Shown here piece after piece: positions 1 to 8,296 of a stretch of 64,000 nt of DNA. The notes under the pieces are model-generated. The model did no database searches. It was not told the DNA's origin and saw only the letters and a list, made by a program, of their open reading frames with translations. The DNA lies in assembly GCF_000292245.2 (NCBI RefSeq), contig NZ_ALPT02000003.1, forward strand, positions 46,309 to 110,308. Direction: 5' to 3'. The position numbers and the translations under genes are program-made. How positions within the stretch are numbered: the first letter of the stretch is position 1; each line of letters opens with the position of its first letter. The stretch comes from Alkalihalobacillus alcalophilus ATCC 27647 = CGMCC 1.3604 (GTDB taxonomy: Bacteria > Bacillota > Bacilli > Bacillales > Bacillaceae_D).

Positions 1-198
1 CGCAGGATTAAGGTGAGCTCCACTAATCGAACCTACTGCAAAAACCCCCATTGTAACAGCCAGACCCCAGGCAATTGATATGACGATCCAACCACCATTA
101 TGAGAAAAAGTTTTCTTCAGATTAGCACCGGCTACCACACCACCACCAAATATAATGAGAATCATTGTGCCTATTAACTCTGCTGTAAACGCTGACAT
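1..198 (-). CDS. glpF: Glycerol uptake facilitator GlpF, N-terminal part
   Basis: The first 66 residues of an aquaglyceroporin, running off the left edge of the window. Two membrane segments are visible, and the fragment ends in SISGAHLNPA, the first NPA half-helix motif of the MIP family, so the assignment is firm. GlpF lets glycerol diffuse across the membrane for phosphorylation by GlpK. The ATG follows a GGAGGAG ribosome site by a normal distance. Upstream on the same strand are a hairpin leader and glpP, the arrangement expected for GlpP antitermination control. Whether glpK follows cannot be seen. Confidence 0.93.
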   Translation of the reverse strand, partial: MSAFTAELIGTMILIIFGGGVVAGANLKKTFSHNGGWIVISIAWGLAVTMGVFAVGSISGAHLNPA

Positions 199-217
199 CC
201 AATCTCCTCCATTCTTT

Positions 218-300
218 TTAACAAAAGAAAAGAGACCCACAATTAAGCAATTCCCCTTCTCTACGAATACAAAGGGAAATGCATAATGTGAGTCTCCTAA
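218..300 (-). promoter_or_regulatory. glpF leader with GlpP-responsive terminator
   Basis: Between glpP and glpF the minus strand carries a long interrupted inverted repeat: GAGACTCACA near 296 pairs with TGTGGGTCTC near 231, and inner arms TTCCC/GGGAA close the loop. A T-rich tract (TTTTCTTTT) follows. In Bacillus, GlpP with glycerol-3-phosphate suppresses a terminator of this kind in the glpF and glpD leaders. Its placement directly before the glpF ribosome site supports the same role here. The mechanism is inferred from the family. Confidence 0.75.
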
Positions 301-391
301 CCTCCGCCACATGTATTAACTTGATAGGCAAAGTATATATTAATCATGAAAGCGTAGTCAACCCTTTTTTTACAAGTTTTTTCTGTTTTGT

Positions 392-940
392 TTACTCGTG
401 AAAAATATCCCATAAGGACGTCTTAGAAGTCGTAATAGCCGAAGCTCCTGCCGCTAGAGCGTTTTTTATATCCTCTTCCGTCCTAATTAACCCGCCTGCC
501 AAAATAGGTGTATTCACCTGCTCAAGTACTTCCTTAATCATCCACGGCATGGCCCCAGGTAAGACTTCGATATAATCAGGCTTCGTTTTTTCAATGAGCC
601 TATAGCTTTTTCCAAGTGCATGTGAATCTATTAAGAAAATCCGTTGAATCGCCACGACTCCTTTTTGTTTTGCCTTTAAAATAACACTAGACTTCGTTGA
701 AATCAGTCCATATGGTTTAAATTCCTGACAAATAAACTCAGTTGCATAATCATCATTTCGAATTCCTTGAATCATGTCGACATGATAAATCATTTCTTTG
801 CCATTCGACTTTGCCATCTTAGAAATATTCTTTAATTGAGAAATATGAGTTTCTAAAAGAATCCCCACTTTAAAGGGACTTTTTAAAAAATTCTCAAACT
901 CCTTCATATTTGATGAAGCAGGTAATATAGATTGATCCAT
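392..940 (-). CDS. glpP: Glycerol-3-phosphate responsive antiterminator GlpP
   Basis: A TIM-barrel-like RNA-binding antiterminator of the GlpP family (about 183 residues; B. subtilis GlpP is about 190). Conserved stretches include HVDMIQGI, EFICQEFKPYGLISTKSS, DYIEVLPG and LAGGLIRTEEDI. It activates glycerol genes by preventing termination in their leaders when glycerol-3-phosphate is present. The reading frame is open further upstream to 1057. The ATG at 940 is chosen because a GGGG ribosome site lies 7 bases before it and the protein then matches the family N-terminus. A second ATG two codons upstream is too close to that site. The leader and glpF follow on the same strand. Confidence 0.92.
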   Translation of the reverse strand: MDQSILPASSNMKEFENFLKSPFKVGILLETHISQLKNISKMAKSNGKEMIYHVDMIQGIRNDDYATEFICQEFKPYGLISTKSSVILKAKQKGVVAIQRIFLIDSHALGKSYRLIEKTKPDYIEVLPGAMPWMIKEVLEQVNTPILAGGLIRTEEDIKNALAAGASAITTSKTSLWDIFHE

Positions 941-1213
941 AGCCATTCCCCTTACTTCTAGTATAGTTGAATACAGTTTAGCCGACAGGAAATTTGTAAG
1001 CAAGGGGTAAAGGGGGGTAAATGTTCGTTGTATAGTCCACTTATGCATCTTTTTCATTCACATTCATTATCCTCCCTACTTTTTGACTAATACAACACTT
1101 CTTCTTTGCCAAAACGAAAGACTATTTTGTATAGTAAGATAATACCGACTAAATTCGAGTGGTGACAGGCACTTGTCTGCTCAGCCACCTATCCCAAACG
1201 GAGGAATGTATCA

Positions 1214-3211
1214 ATGACAAAGCGTCCTATCACAGCAGTTGACTTATGCAAATTCAAGTTTGTAGGCGATCCTCAATTGTCCCCAAACAAAGACAAAATC
1301 GCCTATGTTTTAACTCATGTCGACGAAGAAAAAGATGGCTATTATTCTTATATTCATATCAATAGTTTAAAAGGTGATGATACACAATTTACCTCACATT
1401 ATTCGGAGGAACATTTGGTGAGAGACACTTCCCCCATATGGTCACCAGACGGAAAATCACTCGCCTTTCTTTCCAATCGTACAGGAGTAAATCAAGTTTG
1501 GCTAATCGCTTCTAACGGTGGTGAAGCGAGACAATTAACTACGGTAGAACAAGGGGTTCGGGAATTTATTTGGTCACCTGATGGCAATCAACTCTCCCTT
1601 ACAATTAAAGGTGAATTAAATCATACAACGGTGAAACAAAAAGAAAAAACAGAAGCAAAAAGTGATGTAAAAATCATTACGAGACTTCGTTATAAAATGG
1701 ACGGGGTAGGGATTCTAAACGAAGAACGAAAACATATTTATTTATTTGACATCCAGACAAAATCTTATACTAAAATAACAGAAGGGGAGCATGATTTTTC
1801 ACAACCTCGTTTCTCTCCTGACGGTCAAAGCTTATTTTATATCGGAACCAAAACCGAAGATAAAGAATGGGGCTACCTCCCTGCGATTTGGAAATATGAC
1901 ATCGCTTCAAAAGAAGAAAAACTTCTTTACCAAGGAAATGGAAACCTTAACGCTCCATCTCTATCACCAGACGGGAAATGGTTAGCAATTGCCGGCCATA
2001 CAAGAGGAGAAAGAAAACAAGGCAATACGAACATTCTATTAATCGCTTTAGAAACAGGCAAACTCACAAATTTAACAGAGTCGTTTGATTACACAGTTGG
2101 TAACCTAATAGGCGTTGATGCAAGATATGATACAGCTGAGCTTCGACTAATTTGGGACTCTTCTAGTTCCCACATTTTCTTTAGTGCGACAGTTGGTGGG
2201 GATTGTCAATTATTTAAGGTGAATTTAGACGGTGAAGTTTCTGTTGCCCTTTCTCCATCTGTTGCATCTGTTACCTCCTATGATATTATCACCACAGAGC
2301 AGGCTGTTGCTGTTCTCGCAACACCTTTTTCAACTGGAGATTTAGTCACCTTAGACTTAAATAACGCAAACCAGATCGAACCACTCACAAAGTGGAACGA
2401 AGAACTATATAACGAGATTCATTTAAGCACCCCAGAAAATTTTCATTATAAGAGTATGGACGGATCAGAGATAGAAGGGTGGATTTTAAAGCCTTATGAT
2501 TATCAAAAAGAGCAAAAATATCCACTAATTCTCCAAATTCACGGTGGACCAGCTACCGCTTACGGCAATGGCTTGCATCATGAAATGCAATTAATGGCAG
2601 CTAAAGGCTATGCGGTTCTTTATACAAATCCACGTGGTAGTCATGGGTATGGACATGATTTTGTTAATGCTGTGATCGGTGATTACGGTGGTATGGATTA
2701 TGAGGATATTATGGCTGGGCTCAATTATGCTCTAGAACATTATAAATACATCGATCACGAGCAACTTTTTGTAACAGGAGGAAGCTACGGTGGTTATATG
2801 ACGAACGTGATCGTCACTCGTACAAATCGTTTCAAGGCAGCTGTCACTCAACGCAGTATTTGCAACTGGCATAGCTTCTACGGAACGAGTGATATCGGCT
2901 TCTATTTTACAGAATGGCAACATGGGCACGCTGATTTATGGAATGATTTCGAGAAATTAATCAAACTCTCACCTCTTCACTATGCCCGCAACGTCAAAAC
3001 ACCAATCCTTATTTTGCACAGTGAACAGGACTTACGTTGCCCAATGGAACAAGCAGAACAGTGGTATATCGCCCTTAAACGGTTAGGCGTCGAAACGAAA
3101 CTCATTCGTTTCCCAGATGAGAATCACGAATTATCACGTTCAGGTAAACCTCAGCATCGAATAGAACGATTGGAGCATTTGATTGGATGGTTTGATGATA
3201 GACGTAAATAA
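1214..3211 (+). CDS. S9 family peptidase (acylaminoacyl-peptidase type, YuxL-like)
   Basis: A 665-residue cytoplasmic serine peptidase of the prolyl oligopeptidase clan, the same size as B. subtilis YuxL. The N-terminal 390 or so residues form a TolB/WD40-like beta-propeller with repeated WSPDG-type blades (WSPDGKSLAF, WSPDGNQLSL, FSPDGQSLFY, LSPDGKWLAI). The C-terminal alpha/beta-hydrolase has the nucleophile elbow GGSYGG (Ser about 524), Asp in LHSEQDLRCP and His in ENHELS. There is no signal peptide. It probably trims blocked or short peptides. The ATG follows GGAGG by a good distance and the gene is closed by its own terminator, so it appears monocistronic. Confidence 0.92.
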   Translation: MTKRPITAVDLCKFKFVGDPQLSPNKDKIAYVLTHVDEEKDGYYSYIHINSLKGDDTQFTSHYSEEHLVRDTSPIWSPDGKSLAFLSNRTGVNQVWLIASNGGEARQLTTVEQGVREFIWSPDGNQLSLTIKGELNHTTVKQKEKTEAKSDVKIITRLRYKMDGVGILNEERKHIYLFDIQTKSYTKITEGEHDFSQPRFSPDGQSLFYIGTKTEDKEWGYLPAIWKYDIASKEEKLLYQGNGNLNAPSLSPDGKWLAIAGHTRGERKQGNTNILLIALETGKLTNLTESFDYTVGNLIGVDARYDTAELRLIWDSSSSHIFFSATVGGDCQLFKVNLDGEVSVALSPSVASVTSYDIITTEQAVAVLATPFSTGDLVTLDLNNANQIEPLTKWNEELYNEIHLSTPENFHYKSMDGSEIEGWILKPYDYQKEQKYPLILQIHGGPATAYGNGLHHEMQLMAAKGYAVLYTNPRGSHGYGHDFVNAVIGDYGGMDYEDIMAGLNYALEHYKYIDHEQLFVTGGSYGGYMTNVIVTRTNRFKAAVTQRSICNWHSFYGTSDIGFYFTEWQHGHADLWNDFEKLIKLSPLHYARNVKTPILILHSEQDLRCPMEQAEQWYIALKRLGVETKLIRFPDENHELSRSGKPQHRIERLEHLIGWFDDRRK

Positions 3212-3225
3212 TAGTATTTACTAAG

Positions 3226-3270
3226 AAAAAATGGTTCTTTGCCTGAGTCGTAAGCAAAGAACCATTTTTT
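3226..3270 (+). terminator. Rho-independent terminator after the S9 peptidase gene
   Basis: AAAAAATGGTTCTTTGC pairs with GCAAAGAACCATTTTTT around a short loop, giving a long stem flanked by A and T tracts. The symmetry means it can work in both directions, and the small minus-strand gene at 3334-3516 ends nearby. Confidence 0.9.
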
Positions 3271-3333
3271 AGTTTGTACATGAACTGTTCCTGTCAACTC
3301 GTTAGCAAGGACGCCTTCTCCTTTTCGAAATTA

Positions 3334-3516
3334 TTAATGCATCCCTTTCCATTCGCCTTGATTTTTTGATGATTTTTTCTGTTTAGCCTTTTCTTTATGT
3401 GCTCGATTTGCAGCAGCACTACCCGGTTCTTTAGCGAATTCTGAATCCGTTTTACTTGCATCAAACCCTTGCTTATTCTTTTGATCTGTTCCTGTTTTTC
3501 CACTTCTTTTTGCCAT
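3334..3516 (-). CDS. Small basic hydrophilic protein, possibly spore-associated
   Basis: A 60-residue Lys/Ser/Gln-rich protein without hydrophobic segments, beginning MAKRSGKTGTDQKNKQGF and containing SEFAKEPGSAAANRAHKEK. The ATG is preceded by a strong AAAAGGAGTGA ribosome site, which is why I consider it real and prefer it to a longer overlapping frame. The composition and the EFAxEP-like stretch recall small acid-soluble spore proteins, but I cannot match it to a named Ssp family. Function unknown. It is a single gene facing the upstream peptidase gene. Confidence 0.6.
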   Translation of the reverse strand: MAKRSGKTGTDQKNKQGFDASKTDSEFAKEPGSAAANRAHKEKAKQKKSSKNQGEWKGMH

Positions 3517-3840
3517 ACAAAATCACTCCTTTTTTTATTATGAGAAAGAAAAAGAGAAATATACATTAGGATCAAACTAATCCCATTTCCCTATATATCC
3601 GCATAGGACATACTCTTTTGAGCAAAAATCCATAATTGATCACTCTTAGAACAGCTTGATGATTGAACTGTTTAGCCTGATTCCCGACAGTAGTGAGAAT
3701 AAAAGAGCTACATTAGAAGGGCGGTTCTTCGGTTAATAGGGTCTTTTTAATGAAAAAAAAAGCTTCTTCACAAAACCATTCATATCCAACTGTTCAACAT
3801 ACATACACTGAATTATCTTTTCAGAAAAGGAGTGTGGTAT

Positions 3841-5285
3841 ATGAAATCTATTTTAGTGAAAACGGTTTCAGTTATGGTTATACTTTTATTTTTTCCCCCT
3901 TTCAAGCAAATGCTGGCTTTCTTGGTATCGGCAAACCTGGTCCGGGAGATCCGCCTGGCTCGTGGACAGTTGGTGAAATGCCAGAGGGTGATACAAAAAC
4001 ACCTCTTCTCTTCTTGCATGGCTTAAACAGTTCTTCCTCCACATGGTTTGAGTCAAACGATATGTACCAACAAGCATATGAACATGGTCACCCTACTGCG
4101 TATTTAAACCTTTATCCTGACCAATCAAACTGGGATAATGCCGAACTACTCACCGAAATCCTACCTGAGATCTATGAATACTTTGGCGAAAAAATGATGG
4201 TCGTTGCTCATAGCAAAGGAGGAGTCGACGTACAAACGGCCGTCGTTCATTATGATGCGAGTGATTACATTGAAAGAGTCATTACGCTCGGTTCCCCGCA
4301 CCACGGCAGTGAATTGGCGAATTTGGCCCATAGTTCTTGGACTTGGTGGTTAGCTGAAATTATCGGGATGCGTTCAGATGGTACAGACGCTTTGCAAACC
4401 GGAAACATGGCTTATTTCCGAAGTCAAACCGATCCACTATTTGATCCAAGCACTGTTCCATTTTCAACAATATCCGGAACGGCATGGGGCTCTTTTGGCT
4501 CTGTCCTTTATTTTGGTGGACTTTATTTATCTATTTATGGAACAAATGATGGGGCGGTGACGTTAAACAATTCAAGACTACCCGGTGCACCTGAGATCGC
4601 CTCTTTGCCATTGGATCACTTTGAAATCAATCAAGGTCACCTCATTTTTCCTTATTTACAAGGAGAGCTTAATCAGCAAAACATAACCACTCATTCCGGA
4701 AGTGATGGGGCAAATATGATTGTTCGTGGTGGTGAATTGAGAAATGAAGCTGAACAACCATTCACCGTTGAGAGTGATGTAAATGAATTAAATATTTTCC
4801 TATTAGCAAGTGATGAACTTGCAGAAGCCTCACTTCATGCACCAAATGGAAAGTTATATCAGATAGAAAGTGTTAAAAAGGAGCCTGAACATAGTATTTT
4901 TTATGGCACATATGTACACCATTTTAAAGTGCAAGCACCAGAACCAGGAATGTGGGACATAACAATGAGTCACGATCACGACGCCTCTTATTTAGCGGTT
5001 GCCATGTTCGAAGGAGGCATCAGTGAAGCAGTTCAGATGAATTTATCGAACCTCCAAACAAGTTTAGACAAAAATGAGATTATCCTCAGTGAAACGTCTT
5101 ATACTGTTTACATTAATGATAAAAAAATGAGCGATTCCTCCACCATTCAAAGCCTTCCATTGCAAACTAACCAATCACAAACGCTCACAATCGACATTGA
5201 AGGAAAAACAACGACTGGCCAACCGTTTGAACGCACCATTATCACCCATCGTTACATTGATGAGAAAGGAATTGTATACGATTAA
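3841..5285 (+). CDS. Secreted alpha/beta-hydrolase (lipase-like), frameshifted inside the signal peptide
   Basis: The main frame encodes an extracellular lipase-like hydrolase: FLHGLNSSSSTW forms the oxyanion loop, VVAHSKGG the nucleophile elbow (Ser about 125), and GHLIFPYL carries the likely catalytic His. A beta-rich C-terminal region of roughly 200 residues follows. The natural start is the ATG at 3841 after AAAAGGAG; it begins a typical signal peptide (MKSILVKTVSVMVILLF) in another frame. One extra T in the T6 run at 3889-3894 would join it to SPFQANAGFLGIG with an ANA cleavage site. As written, only an unlikely start at 3750, without a signal peptide or good ribosome site, keeps the frame open. 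Substrate unknown. Confidence 0.8.
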
Positions 5286-5289
5286 AAGA

Positions 5290-5334
5290 AAGACGGCTCA
5301 AAAGAGAAGTTAACCTTTTGAGCCGTCTTTTTTG
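5290..5334 (+). terminator. Rho-independent terminator after the lipase-like gene
   Basis: GACGGCTCAAAAG pairs with CTTTTGAGCCGTC, followed by TTTTTT: a 13-bp stem with a classic U-tract. Confidence 0.93.
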
Positions 5335-5357
5335 TGGAGAGGAATGTTGATTTCGTG

Positions 5358-5816
5358 GATTGGTAATGAAAACACTGCGTTTTAGGAATTATGGTGCTTA
5401 TTCTCGCGGATTGGTAATGAAATCATCGTAGTTCTTGGCTTACGGAGCTTATCATCCCTTATTCGTAATGTAATCAGCACAATTCCAAAATTACAGTGCT
5501 TATTAACTGTGATTCGTAATGAAATCATCCTCGTCCCGAAATTACAGTGCTTATTAACTCTGATTGGTAACGAAATCTTCCTGGTCCCAAAATTACAGTG
5601 CTTATTAACTCTGATTGGTAACGAAATCTTCCTGGTCCCGAAATTACGGTGCTTATTAACTCAGATTCGTAATGAAATCCTCACCGTTCCGAGATTACGG
5701 TGCTTATCAGCTCTCATTAGTAATGAAATTATCACTTTCCCCTAATTACGGCACTTATCAACATTAACTCAAAATGAAATCCAGCCCCCTAAAGTTAAGG
5801 CACAAAGATTCACTGA
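5358..5816. repeat. Intergenic tandem array, nine units of exactly 51 bp
   Basis: Units begin at 5358, 5409, 5460, 5511, 5562, 5613, 5664, 5715 and 5766. The period is exactly 51 bp in every case. The middle units are nearly identical and the outer ones diverge, as expected for an old array growing from the centre. Each unit holds a GATTSGTAAT-type box and, about 20 bases on, an ATTACRGTGCTTAT box, so GTAAT/ATTAC can pair within or between units. Because 51 is divisible by three, one frame stays open for 78 codons, but it has no ribosome site and I do not call it a gene. The array lies between two convergent transcription units. Confidence 0.9.
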
Positions 5817-5914
5817 ATACCCCTAAACGACAAAAAAGGCATCCAAAAGTTTCAACAAATAAACTTTTGAATACCTCGTTAAAGCTTTATGATTTCACAC
5901 TAAACTCAAACGTG

Positions 5915-6613
5915 CTATTCATTCACATTCTTTCTCCGGTTGTATAAATAAAGAATACTCGCCAACACCATTATACAAATGCCCAGAGCAAGATAATTAT
6001 AAGAATCAGTCGCCGTTGACGGAAGAATTTGACCATCTTTTACCTTCCCACCGAGATCACTTTCAGAAATGGGGCGTTGAGCTTTTTCCACAGCACTATC
6101 AGTATCACCATCTTCGTCAATTGGTTCTTGAGGCTGTTCTCCTCCCTCTGCTACAAACTTTAGCTCCACTTCAAATTCTAGTCCTTGGAATTCATTTCCT
6201 AACTCAGTTGGAAATCTTATAATCAGTGAAAGGTCCTCTTCATGTTGTGTTTTTAAGTGTCTTGGTTCAAAGCCAGTGAAATCACTTAACTTTCCCTTAT
6301 ATAAAGGACCATTGACAGTCTCAATTTCTAATAAAAATTCATTATAAAGTTTTTTAGAGCCGCCTTGAAAGAGTGCTTCCGAATTATACGTAAAATCTTC
6401 AGAACCTCTGTTTTGAATCGTTAAGCTCCGTTCCGCCCAATCACCTGGTTTCATATTATCGACCTGAAATAAGAAACTATCAGGGGAAGTTGAAATATTG
6501 ATCGGATTCGTTTCTGCAAGCGTTTGATGACTATATTGGATACTCAAGCTGACGAGCAGAAATACAGTTAGTGCTGTTACTAGTATATAGATAAACCGTG
6601 TTTTTTTAACCAT
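5915..6613 (-). CDS. TasA-like protein with an LPXTA wall-sorting signal
   Basis: 232 residues: an N-terminal signal segment, a beta-rich domain containing NMKPGDWAERSLTIQNRGS, then an acidic linker. The sorting signal is LPSTAT (about residue 197) with a hydrophobic helix and an RRK tail. The PGDW and LTIQNxGS stretch matches the region KPGDWMPRSFELQNNGS of the TasA-like protein encoded upstream, so it looks like a member of the TasA/camelysin family destined for covalent attachment to peptidoglycan. It follows sipW by about 50 bases with a GAAGGTGAT ribosome site and is the last gene of the cluster. I infer that it anchors or seeds matrix fibres at the wall. Confidence 0.8.
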   Translation of the reverse strand: MVKKTRFIYILVTALTVFLLVSLSIQYSHQTLAETNPINISTSPDSFLFQVDNMKPGDWAERSLTIQNRGSEDFTYNSEALFQGGSKKLYNEFLLEIETVNGPLYKGKLSDFTGFEPRHLKTQHEEDLSLIIRFPTELGNEFQGLEFEVELKFVAEGGEQPQEPIDEDGDTDSAVEKAQRPISESDLGGKVKDGQILPSTATDSYNYLALGICIMVLASILYLYNRRKNVNE

Positions 6614-6662
6614 ATCATCACCTTCAGCTAATGCGTAGTTTACGACCGTATTAATAAAATTT

Positions 6663-7262
6663 CTAAACCGATTCCTTCATTTCCTCTACTTTCGTTACTT
6701 CCTCTAATTTGCTTTTAGTCTTATTATCTTTTTCGAGTTGAGAAATTCCTTGCCAGATTGTAAAGCCTGAGTATATGAGTAATAATAGCCCAGGGAGAAT
6801 TAATAGTAGAGCAGCCCCTTCTTTTGACTGAGCAAAATTGCCAACATAGCCTGCATATGGAATGGTAAAACCAACATATTCAGCGATGATATTTTCCGAT
6901 AAAACGAGAGCACTATCTGGGGCATTGTTATTATCCCCCTTCGTTTCATACATGACATGCTCTCCACTTTGAACGACATCGATGACTCTATGAGTAATGA
7001 ATTTGTTTTCATTTTCCATAAACGTAACAATATCGCCTTCTTGAAAACGAGTCATATCCCCACCTGGTTTCACCGCAATGATCGAGCCTGTTTGAAACTC
7101 AGGTTCCATCGATCCAGATAAGACCGTTTTAAATTGGTAACCAAAAAGTTCTGGTTCTCCTCCAGACGCTTTTGAGGATATGACAATAAAAACCATAAAC
7201 ACCAATGATACAAATAAGACAAAGCTAATTAGACGACTACTCCATTTCATGGCTACTTTCAT
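6663..7262 (-). CDS. sipW: Signal peptidase I, ER-type (SipW)
   Basis: A 199-residue membrane signal peptidase with N- and C-terminal hydrophobic helices. The catalytic Ser lies in SGSMEP (about 51), and the position of the usual bacterial Lys is taken by His in ITHRV (about 91). That is the hallmark of the ER/archaeal-type SipW group. SipW processes TasA and TapA precursors. Its ATG directly follows the tapA stop codon (TAA then ATG), and its ribosome site lies in the end of tapA, so the two are translationally coupled. The Lys/Glu-rich cytoplasmic tail is longer than a minimal peptidase needs. Confidence 0.93.
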   Translation of the reverse strand: MKVAMKWSSRLISFVLFVSLVFMVFIVISSKASGGEPELFGYQFKTVLSGSMEPEFQTGSIIAVKPGGDMTRFQEGDIVTFMENENKFITHRVIDVVQSGEHVMYETKGDNNNAPDSALVLSENIIAEYVGFTIPYAGYVGNFAQSKEGAALLLILPGLLLLIYSGFTIWQGISQLEKDNKTKSKLEEVTKVEEMKESV

Positions 7263-8165
7263 TTATTCGTCACCTTCTTCTGTAGATTCAGATTCTTCCT
7301 CTTCTTTTTCACTTTTGGACATTTCTTTCATTTCCACTTTATTGACCTCGATTTCTTGATCAGCTTCTTTACTTTCCTTTTTTGGCTGCTCCTCTGTCGG
7401 CTTCTCTTTTTCTTTTTCTTTTTCTTTCTCTTTTTCTTCTATCTTTTCTTTTTGGTTATCTTCATTTGATTTATCAGTCTTTTCTTTTTCTGAATCAGAT
7501 TTATTGTCTTCAACTTTAGTTTCTGTCGGCTGCTCAGTATCTTCCTTCTCCAACTCTTCTTCCTGTACTACATCCTCTTCTGTTTTTTCTTCAATCTCTT
7601 CCGTCTCTTCAACTTCATCTATTTCGAGATCTTCTGCCTCTTCTATTACACATTCAATGACAAAAAACTTCTCACTCCAGCTTTCTGTTCTTTCTTCATA
7701 ATCATCATCATAGCCTTCTCGTTGATAGAGCTTAAATATATATGTACCAATGTCAGCATTTTCAAATATAAGCTCCGTATTCTGTTCTTGGTTGATTGGA
7801 TCAATTACCCCTTCACCAACCTTCTGACCATTCTTTTTGGGATCTTCATTTTCGGAATAATACACTTCATATTCTGTTGAACCAAACATGTCAAAACCAT
7901 TGTTTATTACTTTGATGGTGATATCTATCGGGACACAAGCTTCAAAATCAGCACTTTCACTAATAAAGCTCAAATCACTCCCGTCCCACCAAGTTCCCGT
8001 TTGAATCGACATTTTCGTTTGATCAGAATCACTAAAAAAGGCAAAGGTATCGGATGTTAAGACAGCGGTAGACAGAACGACCGCATACCAAATCGCAAGG
8101 AGCTGTGCTAAGATAACTAACTTTTTATACTTTTTTCGATACTTAACAGCACGTAAACTTCTCAT
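7263..8165 (-). CDS. tapA: TapA-like amyloid fibre assembly/anchoring protein
   Basis: A 300-residue secreted protein with a SipW-dependent type signal peptide: a long hydrophobic stretch followed by TFAFFSDSDQTKMSIQTGTW. The folded domain reaches about residue 180. An extended, highly charged Glu/Lys tail makes up the last 120 residues. B. subtilis TapA is about 250 residues with a similar disordered acidic end and promotes TasA fibre formation and attachment. An AGGAGG site precedes the ATG. The low-complexity tail generates long artefactual frames on the other strand. Order here is tasA-tapA-sipW, unlike tapA-sipW-tasA in B. subtilis. Confidence 0.85.
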   Translation of the reverse strand: MRSLRAVKYRKKYKKLVILAQLLAIWYAVVLSTAVLTSDTFAFFSDSDQTKMSIQTGTWWDGSDLSFISESADFEACVPIDITIKVINNGFDMFGSTEYEVYYSENEDPKKNGQKVGEGVIDPINQEQNTELIFENADIGTYIFKLYQREGYDDDYEERTESWSEKFFVIECVIEEAEDLEIDEVEETEEIEEKTEEDVVQEEELEKEDTEQPTETKVEDNKSDSEKEKTDKSNEDNQKEKIEEKEKEKEKEKEKPTEEQPKKESKEADQEIEVNKVEMKEMSKSEKEEEESESTEEGDE

Positions 8166-8250
8166 CTTCTCTAATCCTCCTATAAATAAAGGCCTTTTTA
8201 TTTGCTATCATAAACGTACAAAGAATTTTATAGATTTATGATAATAAATA

Positions 8251-8281
8251 TGGGAAAAAGGTGAGGGTGAACTCACCTTTC
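8251..8281 (-). terminator. Hairpin between tasA and tapA
   Basis: On the minus strand AAAGGTGAG and CTCACCTTT enclose a short loop and are followed by a TTT-rich stretch. It lies 16 bases after the tasA stop and 85 bases before tapA. I read it as a partial terminator that keeps tasA transcript above tapA-sipW. Confidence 0.75.
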
Positions 8282-8296
8282 CAAGTTGAAAATGAA

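Noticed and set aside
3666..3740. Short plus-strand frame before the lipase-like gene
   Set aside because: About 25 codons without a ribosome site; unlikely to be translated.
5509..5745. A 78-residue frame of four to five 17-residue repeats
   Set aside because: Open only because the tandem unit is 51 bp (divisible by three); no ribosome site, and the outer units do not keep the frame.
7504..7701. Serine-rich plus-strand frame
   Set aside because: Complement of the Glu/Lys-rich tail of tapA; compositional artefact.
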